Assembly (NCBI GenBank): GCA_013396755.1
Contig: VWZF01004899.1
Span: 1,492,625-1,556,624 of the forward strand
Direction of reading: 5' to 3'
DNA from: Sclerurus mexicanus
Taxonomy: Eukaryota > Chordata > Aves > Passeriformes > Furnariidae
DNA: 64,000 bases
Shown here: positions 24,215 through 35,365 of the stretch, in pieces
How the letters are laid out: each line of letters begins with the position of its first letter
Numbering within the stretch: the stretch's first letter is position 1
The notes under the pieces: model-generated
Databases searched by the model: none
Seen by the model: only the letters and a program-made list of their open reading frames with translations
Told to the model about the DNA's origin: nothing
Program-made: the position numbers and the translations under genes

Positions 24215-24507
24215 AAGCGCAGGTCTCAAAAGGATGGGACCAGACTCTTTTCAGTGATGATCAAAGGACAAAAAACAACAAGCACAAACTGAAACATAAA
24301 CATCTGAATATGAGAAAAAATTTCTATATTTTGTGGCTGACATTGGAACAGACTGCCCAGTAAGGTTGGGCAATCTCCTCTGGAGATATTCAAAACCCAC
24401 TGAGACATGGTGTTGTGCAACCTTTTCTAGCTAAGCCTGGTTTTTTTGGGCTAGATTGTCTTCAGAGGTCCCTTTCAATGCCGAACATTCTCTGATTCTG
24501 TGTATCT
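24215..24507 (+). mobile_element. CR1 LINE fragment, 3' part, plus strand
   Basis: CR1-sense blocks are present in order: 'TGATGATCAAAGGACAAAAAAC' near 24255, 'GGCTGACATTGGAACAGACTG' near 24335, 'CCTCTGGAGATATTCAAAACCC' near 24377, and the terminal 'AGGTCCCTTTCAATGCCGAACATTCTCTGATTCTGTG' region ending at about 24502. It is diverged and 5'-truncated. The minus-strand open frame at 24226-24420 is a shadow. Confidence 0.88.
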
Positions 24508-24996
24508 CTGAAAAAAGTTTTTTTGTTTTTTTTTTTTGACTGAAATGATGACTCTGGTACGTGATAGCAAGTTTATGATGGCAAAGGTGGTTTTAAACTT
24601 TAATACTTGTACCCCATATTAAATGTTCAAAATGTAATACTGCATATAAAATATCATGTCTTCCAAGAATGTATTCTCAATTAAGCACTCCAAAAATATA
24701 TATACTGGAACAAGAGATAGACACAGTGCTGTTCTTCAATTTTTTTTTCTTTGACATGCAGATTATTAATCTAAGCTTTATTTTAAATTACATCTAAAGT
24801 AGTTCTATTTTAAGGATTTGAGATTAGCTTCAAAAGATTATCGATAATTACAATTTTATCCAGTGCAGGGATAATTTATTCTTAAAATGAAATATTGAAG
24901 TAGGCATAAACCTAAAAAAATTTCAGCTGAAATCTCAGGTCAGATTTGCAGAGGCTTATGGCCCCACAAGAATTATTACTAAATGTAATGAGGACT
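24508..24996. other. AT-rich non-coding DNA
   Basis: Begins with a T-rich tract (24513-24538) directly after the CR1 end. No gene recognised. Confidence 0.5.
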
Positions 24997-25032
24997 AATC
25001 ATCACTAGAATGTACGTTGGCTAGTGATGATT
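24997..25032. repeat. Perfect 12-bp inverted repeat with 12-base loop
   Basis: Arms aatcatcactag (24997-25008) and ctagtgatgatt (25021-25032) are exact complements separated by aatgtacgttgg. Seen directly in the sequence. Confidence 0.95.
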
Positions 25033-25067
25033 TACCTACTTGCTTTTTAAATGTTGCAAGGTCGAAA

Positions 25068-25092
25068 TTATTAGTTAGAATCTAACTAATAA
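25068..25092. repeat. Perfect 12-bp near-palindrome with 1-base centre
   Basis: Arms ttattagttaga (25068-25079) and tctaactaataa (25081-25092) are exact complements around a single A. It lies only 35 bases from the preceding hairpin. Confidence 0.95.
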
Positions 25093-26617
25093 CTGTATTA
25101 CTACAAAACTGTGCTTTATAACTTGAAAACAGTAATGAATATTAACTGTTGAGCATTCACTATTGAATTAATTCTTCATCTATAATATTTGCAATTCCTT
25201 TTTGATGAAATACAGTGTGATAAAGCATTTATTTTGCTCACACAAACATGACTCTAATGAAAAGATTTTTGAAGGATGTTTTCTTTGTTTATATTTTTAA
25301 ATAATTGGTCTGATTAGGATAATCTGACAACTTTGAGAATAAAACTACCCTTTGGATCAAGTTCTCATAAGCCATGCCTAGCCAAAGAGCTATTTTTTTC
25401 TTTTTAACTTCTGCTAAAATATTTCTGAGGCCATATTTATACAGCCATCTTACAATCACTGAACTCACATCTGGGTTAAATTTATTTTAAGTGTGCCTTT
25501 CCAGTCACATTTCACCTTAATGTTTTATCTGCTTAAGTGTGGGTTCATGCTGGACTCACTGCATATTGTCACAGTCTGACTAGAACAGTGATGAACAAAG
25601 AGCCTGTTAGAAATTCATATGGCATGTCCTTTTATCTCTTTATCAATACCATCTACTGTCTTCTAGCCTATCAAGAAGAAAACCTAGAAGTTTCTCTAAG
25701 AAAAAGCAAGTTTCAAGTAGCAACAGGTTGAACTGTATTATATATCAGGAAAGAGCTGCTATTTACTGAGCCTACCCATGTAATTCAGAAAGAAAAAATG
25801 ACAGGTAAATGTGCCATGTGACCTGTATCTCAAATCAGTCTTTTTTACCAGACAATTTTAAGACTGAGACAGTCTATTTTCACAGGAAACATGACCTTTT
25901 AAAATTACTTGTTTTCTTTTTAAAAAGTCTTGTTTTCTGATCACTGTTTGTGATATTAAGAAATTATGGCAAACCTTAGAAAATACGCTTTTTCAGATGG
26001 AGACGTCATATTAATGTTCTAGTCTGAACATCTGCTTGGGGACAGGTTAGACCCAAACTCTTGGACTCAGAAGCAGTGTTAATACATTCACCAAATTTTT
26101 TGTATGGATCTTACTTTGTATGCTCATGATGCTAGTTGCTACTGAACATGAAAATCCTCTATACAACAAGAAAGTTATGTACAAAAATTCCCCAAACTGC
26201 ACTGTCAGTTTCATAAAATAATTTTTATCCAAATCTTTAGTGCTAGAGGTAAAGTTGCTTGAAACACAGAGAAGAAAAGCATTCTTAATTCTTAAAATGA
26301 CAATTTTTACCAAAACCATGTCACATTTGTGACAAGACACAAACTGCTGTTCTTTTTTTGGCAGCTGACTACTTAATGAAGCATATAAGTATCAATAAGA
26401 AGGCTTATTGAATGAATTTAAGGCTAACTGTATCATTATTGTGTTATTCAAACATTTAAAAACCTGCATAAATCAAAGACGTAATACCTAGTTAATTTAT
26501 AAATCCTCCTCTGAACTTCTGAAAATATTTTAATATTGTTTCCCTGCCACAGTATTTGAAGTCATAAACACATCTTAATACTGACATAATATCACATCTT
26601 GGATACTTGCATAAATT
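25093..26617. other. AT-rich non-coding DNA
   Basis: No gene or repeat recognised. Several 60-97-codon frames here are chance frames. Confidence 0.5.
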
Positions 26618-26981
26618 TCTATGGCCCCCAACATAAGAAGAACATGAACCTGCTGGAGCAAGTTGAGAGTAGTGCCCCAAAGGTGATCAGAGGTCCGGAC
26701 CTTCAAGAAAAGGAACCAGATAGACCTTATAGCAGCTGTCCAGTACCTAAAGGGGCCTACAAGAGAGCTGGAGAGGGAATTTTTACAATGACAGGGATAG
26801 AACAAGGAGGAATAGCTTTAAACTTTAAAAGGTAGGTTTTCCAGAGAAGCTGTGGATGTCCCATCCCTGGAAGTGTTCAAAGTCTAGAGACTAGTAAGGA
26901 AGGTGTCCCTGCTCATGGTACAGGTTTGGAACTAGATGATCTTTAAGTTTCAACCCAAACCAGTCTACAATTCTATCATAT
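26618..26981 (+). mobile_element. CR1 LINE fragment, 3' part, plus strand
   Basis: CR1-sense blocks: 'GGTGATCAGAGGTCCGGACC' near 26682, 'CAGCTGTCCAGTACCTAAAGGGGCCTACAAGAGAGCTGG' around 26734-26771, 'GGTAGGTTTTCCAGAGAAGCTGTGGATGTCCCATCCCTGG' around 26831-26870, and 'GGTGTCCCTGCTCATGGTACAGG' near 26900. It ends with a decayed 'ATTCTATCAT' tail near 26980. This is the classic avian CR1 3' end, about 360 bp long and 5'-truncated. The plus-strand open frame at 26599-26835 is residual, not a host gene. Confidence 0.93.
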
Positions 26982-28707
26982 AAAGCAATAGGAAATCAGA
27001 AACCTCCTTGATATACGATACCAGATGCATACCAAATAGCCTATAGTAATGCACAATCCTATATTCCTGTTAATCGTCAAGCATTATGGCATCATGTGCT
27101 GGCTTGTGGAGGGCTAACCAGAGCCTGTTTTTATTTAGTCATTATTTACTAAATTTGAAAAAGAGAGAGAACAAAATGTTTATTTCCAATAGAAAGTTGA
27201 GGAGAGTTGGAACAATTTTGAATGTCAACTTTAGAATTCAAAGAGATCTTGATAAGCTGGAAGAGTAGTCTGAAATCAAAGACATAATGTTTTATGTATC
27301 TTCATTGTAATCCGAGGAAGAAAAACAACTATTACTAAAATGGAAAAAGTACAAGAATGGAAAACATTTGACTAGATAAATATTATTACAAAGTACCATG
27401 AAAGTAACAGAAACAATTTCTCACTGAAAACCTGTATATAGGACAATAAAATGCAAAACGTATTACAAAGGTATCTAATTAAATCTGTCATGCCAGTTTA
27501 TGTTTCCTCTTCAAGAAACATTCACAGTATGATGTCATATGAAACCCACATCACTGATCATGTCAATAAATGTTCCTTTAAGTAAGTCTTACTTTCGTGT
27601 GGATGGGATCAATAATCAGCCCATTTACAGACCATACATAATGGTCTTCTATGAATAATTTCTTAAGATCTTGTAGGTAGAGAGAATATTTCCAACAAGT
27701 TATAAAATGCAACTTTACAAACACTGTTTTTTTCAGGTCACAAGAGATCTTAATATAATACTGTCAAAATATATATGGGAATGGATTATATTCAACTGAA
27801 TTTTGAACAAAACTTTTAATTAAAGAGAATGGAAAACTACCTTCAGTGTCCCCTGCAATTCTTGGTACCAACCACCTCATCTTTTTATTAGTTTATCACA
27901 TTCTTTTATTAGCTGAAAGGCAAAACTTAATTTTTTCCATCCAATCTGCCTAATCCAGTCTGTATAATTAAGCACGAAAGGTGGAAAATAATAAATTTAA
28001 ATTACTCATACGAGATTTATGTATGTCCATCAATGATACAACATGAAGATAAAGTAATATATGAAAGTTGTAATGTCATCAGAAACACATATGTATGATT
28101 TTGTCTCTGTGACTATTGCACTCTGTTGTATCCTTTTTCTTGTGCTCTTTTAGCAGACAGGGTCAATAAATTGGAAGAACCCTATATCTTTATGAAGTGG
28201 AGGGACAGGAAGCTGTGACACAAGACCAGCAACTAGAACTGCTGGTTCTGTTTTCCAGGGTTAAGCATCTCAGAAAGACCAGGCTCACATCATCAGATTT
28301 AATCTAAAAGAACAGTGTGTTCTGATTCCGCATATTTGGAAAATACCACCCTATACAGTTTACTGTGTTTCAAACAATAAATATTAAAAAAGGATGTTAA
28401 CATTTGATACAGAGTCGAAGGTACAGTAGAGTTGATGAGCTGCTTTGAACAAGAGATTGAGTAGAAGTTGGAGGAATGATCATTTGAAATCATCTATATG
28501 GAGTAGATGGACATGATTTTGGTCCATCTGTTTGGAAAGATAAATCATCAAAGAACTAAAATTAGAATATTCACAATTGTATTTTAAAAATCCACATGGT
28601 GAGTGCTGTCTCACAAGATAAATTTTAATATCATGTACAATTCAGACACTAGATTGGAAGATGCGGGAAGATGAAAGCATTCTAAAGCTTAAAATATCAT
28701 TGCCTAA

Positions 28708-28732
28708 TATAAAGCTTATATAAAGCTTATAT
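28708..28732. repeat. 12-bp tandem duplication
   Basis: tataaagcttatataaagct, then tatat, is two adjacent copies of a 12-base unit, which also gives short TATA-rich palindromes. Confidence 0.85.
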
Positions 28733-31700
28733 ACTTGTTTAACTGAGACTATCCCTGCTTGTTAAATGATCTAATTGTTGTTTACTCATTTTGTTGCTTA
28801 GCTTGTTTGTTTTTATTGATTTTGTTGTTATTTCATTGCATTTGACGCCTATTGTGGCTTGAGTTTATTGTGCATTTTAATGCAAATGTGAAAATAAGAA
28901 GTGATTTTGTATTACCATGAGGGTTTTTTTCTGGTTTGCCTTTTTTTTTCTTCCTTAAGAACTTTGCATCTGAAATCTATCCTGCTGCCAAATGGACCTC
29001 ACACTTGGCTATGTGACAAGATTGTACTTGCCGATGAACGTACCTCACTGCATCTAAATAATCTACCAGTATAGAAAGATTATGAAATATAAATTAGAAT
29101 GGGTTCTAGGAACACTAATATTAATGTAAGTATAGTAAATATATCACATAGACTCAGGAAAGCACTAAGAATAAATCAGATAGAATCAGTAGAATCTGAC
29201 CCTCTGTAATCTTAAATCTTGTTCCAGAAAAGTACTCAGTGATGATAAAGCTCTGCATTCATGCTGAATCTGACAGATTTTATGTATTTAAAGACAAAGA
29301 ATCTGACAATTTGTCCCAAGCTTCTTTTGGTCTATCACGTAAAACAATACCAAACTCTTCTTTGCCGGTTTACTTCAGGCATCAACTCTTCTTTTAGTAG
29401 GAGTCCTATATGGATTTTTAAAAGAAGACAAAGGGTTAATAATTTTGTTCTCTAAAATATTAACTTGAACATGTCTAAGATATTGCCTTGAAGATGGATA
29501 ACATATTACTAAGTCCTTTGGAAACACATTGTAATGGACATTTTAAAAATAATTGGGAATCATACTGCCAACATAAAACAAGACATATATAGATTATTTG
29601 GCAGATCTACATGCATATATCTGCTGAGAGCTACTTGAAAAGTGAAAGTATTATCCTTAAGCTAATTGTCAATCTAAACACAGTCAACAAGTACCTACAT
29701 ACAATTAAGCATGTCTGGATAAATAGCCATGACTCTATTTTTCTCTCAAAAAAAGCCTTAGTGCTTGCGTTGTGAACTCAAGGTATTACAGCAGAAATAT
29801 TAATAAAGTTAGAACAGCACTGAATTTCATAATGGAGAGGGTGAAAATAGAACAAAAACAACTCAAAAATTTAACATTACTAAATAAGAAAAAAAACCCC
29901 AGTATTTCCTTCCCACACTTGCACAGAAACATAAATTGGTTTTAACTCTTGTCCTCTCTCAATGCTTTAATTCATGTTTAATGTTGGTCAATAAATGTGA
30001 CATACTGTTCTTGCACTTAAAAGTATTTTGGATGGAGAAATCAGAATATTATATAATTTAATAGTACATATTAGACAGGACTGAAAAGTTTCCTTTTCCA
30101 AGCATATGTTTGAGAAAAGAAAATATTCTTTTCTTAGCAATCTTGTGTATAGCTGTGAAACTTTTTGAGTTTTAGAATGTAATTTAATTCAGGGCTTTCC
30201 TCAGAAAAAGTATTTTCCAATGATCAGTTAAGGAATGGTGTTTGCACAACAGATTAGGCTGCTAATAGTCAGATGAGAACTAGTTCGTTGGACTGAATCA
30301 ACTTCAAGAAGCCTTTACTGATCTTTTGAAAGGTGCTCTGAAAGCAGTGAACCAAACGTTTAGTTGGGGTGAAAGAACTGTTGCAGCTCAGCACTAAGAA
30401 TCCAGCTGCAGTGATCACTGACTCTTTTCTTTCCCTCTCCCTTTCCCCGGGGAGTTAGGTGCAAACCATGAACTCACCTTCTCAATGAAAAGTATCCTTT
30501 ACAATGGGAAAGCAATTTTGTCACAGGTTCTTACCTACATTTTTATGTTGACTATTTCATGTTGTACCACTGGGTGCAGGAAACATGCTTCTGCTAGAAC
30601 CTGGATGGAGTTCATTAGCATATTTGAAAAAAACCACCGCACACAAGAAGAATATATACTGTATACCAAATTCACTGCTAGCATGCTTTGTTAAAACATG
30701 GCCAAATCAAAGGTACTTTTTAATATAATGACAATAAAAGTAGATCCTGTAATTTACTGCTTAATTTTGTAGGCTATGTGATGATTCTTAGAAAGGTGTA
30801 TTTTCATTAAAATTTATGCATTAAATACCTGCCACCAACAGTATTTTAAAATTTTATATTCTTTGAAACTAGATTTTAATCCTAAAATCTGTTATAAATT
30901 GCTTCTGTTTCATTAAATTTTCTTCTGCAACCTCTCTCTCCCTGATGTGTCTGACTCAGTAACTGGGAAAGAAGTGTCTTCTATCAATCAATGACCAAAA
31001 GTGCTGAATCTGAAAATGCTGACTGAGCACCATGGAGGGAAGGCAGGTTGCTGGTAGTAGTCAAGGGAAGTTTAAAAAATTTCAGTATGAGAGTTAAATG
31101 GCTTTTAAAAAGATATTCAAAGAGTAATCAGGAACAAAAAATTTTCTCCTCAAACAAAAGTGTGATAAAAAGCATTGACCTGAGACTGGCATTTACGGAA
31201 CAAAATAAAAGAATTCTGTTACCCCATCTGAGCTTTCTTCAATGACAATGGCTAAAAAAATATGGATATGTTTCATGACTGCCATCTCAATATTGTATGT
31301 CAAATAGGATTTTAAATATTTCACAGCAAACAAGAGAGTGATTAAGTAAGCATATTACAACCATTTAAGAGTTCTTAAACATGGATGAATGTTTACAGGC
31401 ATGTAACTTCAGTAATGACTTTCTGAGATTATAACCAATTTTCAGGAGTAACTGCAGTGTTATCTATTGCTATGAGACAGTGAATAGTATTCATTCTCAT
31501 CATCTATTGATTAATTAGTTTACATTCAAAATATGTGCAAAATTTAATTTGTAGTAAATAAATGTATATGTATAGCAACAGGTTTAACTAACTGCAGACC
31601 TGTACATCCTGTCATGAAAGTATAAAATTATCATTCTAAGAAATAACTCGGTCTTTTTAAGAAGGGCAAATCATTTCTGTTAAATCTCATTATTTTCCAG

Positions 31701-33612
31701 GTCATGAATGAAGTTTTAACTCTTCATATACAGAAATTAACTGCAAAATAGCAACTGGTGCTAGGAATTGCACATATGAATATTGAATGAAGTTTTGATT
31801 TTGTAATATTTCCTTTATTTTGAGATGTCTGTTTTCAAACCATATTTCTGAAAATACTGGCTTTATAAAGTGTAGGGAGCTTCGCCATCAAAGAAGGATT
31901 TGGCAAGGCCAAAATTGCACAGGTAGTGCCAACAGAAAAGAGTCATGTAGAAGAATAGGAACTGATTTTCTGCAAAGCCAATTGATTTGATAATTGTAGA
32001 CCATATTGGCAGACAAATTCAAGATGTCATTTAGCAGTGCTTTTTCAAGGTTAATGAATATGCTTGTCTCTGGCTAGTAAGAACAGCATCACTATGGATC
32101 ACAATTATCTTCTTATAATCATCTGTTGTTTACATTGCACAGAGCAATGTGCCATTTCATAGATATTAAACTACCTATTTTGTGTTCTGCCCTATACAGG
32201 GGAACTTTCACACGCACATGGCAACTGAGTTCCTAACATGAAAATTCAAAGTTTTTAAACAAAAATACTATTTAGGAAAAGAAAGGACCATGGGCCAAAA
32301 GCTGGTTAAGAACTCTGAAGCTGAACTTTCAGACAAGGTATTATTTTCCTTTGGTTAGTGTCCCATTCAGGAAACTTGTAGTTTTTTATACTGGAACTGT
32401 GTAGTTCCAATTAAATGATTTTGCACTGGTGATAACTTAATTCTATGAATTTCAATTACTAGCTTAAATTTGCAATCTTAAGTTTTTAATGAATTACTCA
32501 CATTCCATCTACACATTGTTCTAAAGTAGTCATTATCAAACGACAAAAAGACTTTCAGAACCTGGGAAATATTCTTTAATCATATGTATACACGTAACCA
32601 GTTATCTTCCTTCCAGTAAATAATGAAACCAAACCAAACAAAAAATGCAACCATATTCTTTGAACAAGAATATTCAGAAGCTTTTTGCCTTTTTTTTTTT
32701 TTTAATTTATTTGGGTATTTCTCCCATTTTCTAAGAAATTCCTCCATCTTCATAGAAATCATACTTAAAATCAGCAAAACGGCTTGACAGAATTAGAGAG
32801 AATTTCACTCAGGCTTTCTGTTGAATAGTTTTTAGCATTTTATTTTATAATCACCAGTGTTTATGACAATAAAATTAAGATCATAAAAGAATGATCTTGA
32901 AGACTAGATCTTTCCTTCCAATAATCACTAAAAATATCACACTCTTCATTACTCATGACAATATACATTCATTATTGCACTGTTTTAAGAGACTTAGAGA
33001 TCTATAACATTAAATTGATCAACATCTAACTCTCCAATTAATCAAAGTTCTCACATATGACAAAATAAGGAACCTAACTTTTTGCCCAGGATCAGAAGAC
33101 AAGCTAAATTGTATTCTAAAGCAAATCTAGACATTAGTGTATTTTTCCTGATATTACCAAAGCCTTTAGTGGCTAAGTAAGTTTCAAAAACAACAATGAA
33201 CAACAAAAAAACCCCAACAAAATGAACAAAATAATTAACAAAAACTCATAAAATGTACACAGTAAAAAATGTGGCGATTCACACTGGCTGGAAGTTCCAT
33301 CACATAATTCTGTGTTTTACAATTTAATGTAGTACATTAGTGAACAATTACAATTAAAAACAGAGTAATGCATCTTAAAATGCACTTTATTGATTTGTTT
33401 GATAAGTATAATGTTGTTATTATAGCACTTCATAGTATACTTGTAAATGTTCAACAGTACATTTGGAAAAAGTAATACAGTCTAAGTAATGCAAAATTTC
33501 ATTTAAATACAGTTACAACATCTTCAACTAAAATGGGGAAGTATTTATAAGTGTACAGAAGTATACAGACTAGTAAGTATAACTTATGAAGAATTTACTT
33601 CAAAAGAATAGC

Positions 33613-33632
33613 TTATATATATATATATATAT
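33613..33632. repeat. (TA)n microsatellite
   Basis: Ten uninterrupted TA dinucleotides are visible. Confidence 0.9.
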
Positions 33633-35316
33633 AATCCATGAAAATAATATCAAAACTCACTTATTTTTCACCCTCCATTGGGAAGAACTTGTTCATTCAC
33701 TTTTAAGCACGGAATTTAGTCTGGGTGTTCCCTACAACACTCTCAATTTTCCCAGCAGAAATACTATTAATGTAGCTGCTCTGCCACTGCAAAACCTTTC
33801 CTAAAATGAGCACAAATACCTGCACTTGTAAGCACCAAAACTAGAAGAAAAGCTGAAAAATAGAAAAAAATTCTTGCTGGACAGTAAAAGCTAAATATGT
33901 TTTTCATAAAAAAGCTTTTCTGATAGTTGAAGAAGAACAGTGGTCTATTAAAGTTTTCTCAGACAAGAACTGAAAAGTGACTGTTCCCCTACTCCCAAAA
34001 TTTATCACTTTCAAGTGGAAAAGGATTGAAAACAGAGTGGCAGAAAGCAGGCACATATATTGGGAAAAAAAAAAACATTTTCTGCTTTCAAAATAAGATT
34101 TTTGAAGGTTTACATGTTCCCCTCACCCAGACAATGCATTGACAGTGTTATCCAAAGTACGGAACCTTCCCAGTGCAAGGATAAGGGATTTTTAAGATGA
34201 AGGGACAAATTAACCTTTCAAAAATATTTTTTCTGTGTGTTTGTAAAGTGACAGAAGTTATTTCTTTAAAAAGTTATGTCAGCATAATGTTATGATTTAA
34301 CTTTATTTTTTTATTTCCCCATCATTTCTGGGAAGCAATAAGCCATATTCGCACTCACCTGAAAAACTCATCATAGAAATTTCAAGTGGTATAATTCAAA
34401 TAGGTGGCCAAGTAACATAAGCAATTTGATTGCTCACTGTCTTATCAAGGCAAATGTAACAAGGTAAGAAATGGGACAGAAAAGAGTCTGCATTTGAATG
34501 CTTGTTTCTGCTAGTAACACAGAATATTTCATATTTATATTCCAGCACAGTCTTATGGAAAAGTGAGAATTGCCACCTAATGATCCAGAGGTAAGAGGGT
34601 GAATGTGAGTGTGATACATGTAAAAATGAACGCATTTAGTACCTGGGTGCTGACAATAAATGTGATTGACTGACTGAGAAAACAGTCAAGATCCTTAATT
34701 AAACAATAAATTAACAACACCACCACTTCTGACTGAAATAATCTTCAAATTTAGGTGAGAATATTTTCGTTCCAGTACTAGAGTCTATCATAGCTTTTCC
34801 TCAGTACCTACAGACATCATACGGTTCATGATGACCTGCACTTCACATGGTGTCCTGAAACTTGATGCCAAGAATAGGTTTTGCTTTAGTTCAGAAACTA
34901 CTTCACTGATTTGCTCAAAACTCAAATATCCAAAAAAGGCACTTCTTAGTTTGCTGCTTGAACTGTTTTGTCAAAGTACGTAGCTATTAAGTTTATCATC
35001 GTGCCGTTTGAAGATTGTGGCTGTGAAAAAACAGCTATTTACATAAATGTATTCAGCCATTTTTATGCAGTTTCATTTTTAACCACATTGATTGCTATCG
35101 GCTCTGCTAGATTGCCATCTTCTAGTCCAATTAAGCTCAAAAAAAATTACTGACTAGACTTTCTCAAAGGAACAAAATTATTGATCATCATATATACTGG
35201 CTCACCACATCCATTGCAAGAAGCAAACTGAAGTCTTAACATTACTCTAGAAACTACTAAATGTGATAAGAAAAATGTCATTAATTTTCTCTATCACATG
35301 ACTGGTGCAAACTGTG

Positions 35317-35365
35317 CATCTGATCCAATTCCCAATACAGTCAATGAAAATCTTTCCATTGATGA
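35317..35365. repeat. Probable remnant of an ancient amniote palindromic repeat
   Basis: 'CATCTGATCCAATTCCCAAT' at about 35318, then acagtcaatgaaaatctttc and cattgatgac, resembles the old 'CTGATCC..CCCATTGAAGTCAATG..TCTTTCCATTGAC' repeat that I recall from turtles and crocodilians. Strongly decayed; resemblance only. Confidence 0.4.

Larger units (their letters stand above)
26982..35316. other. Long AT-rich non-coding stretch
   Basis: No gene or named transposon recognised over about 8.3 kb. Visible details are a TATAAAGCT duplication at 28708-28732, A/C-rich AAAACCCC-type tracts at 29889 and 33190-33240, a T-run at about 32691-32703 and a TA microsatellite at 33613-33632. One splice-like context near 30535-30600 was considered and rejected. 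Confidence 0.5.

Noticed and set aside
30535..30600. 66-bp minus-strand segment with ATCCAG acceptor and TAG|GTAAGA donor
   Set aside because: The frame that is open reaches a stop codon exactly at the donor, and such pairings are expected many times by chance in 64 kb of AT-rich DNA.
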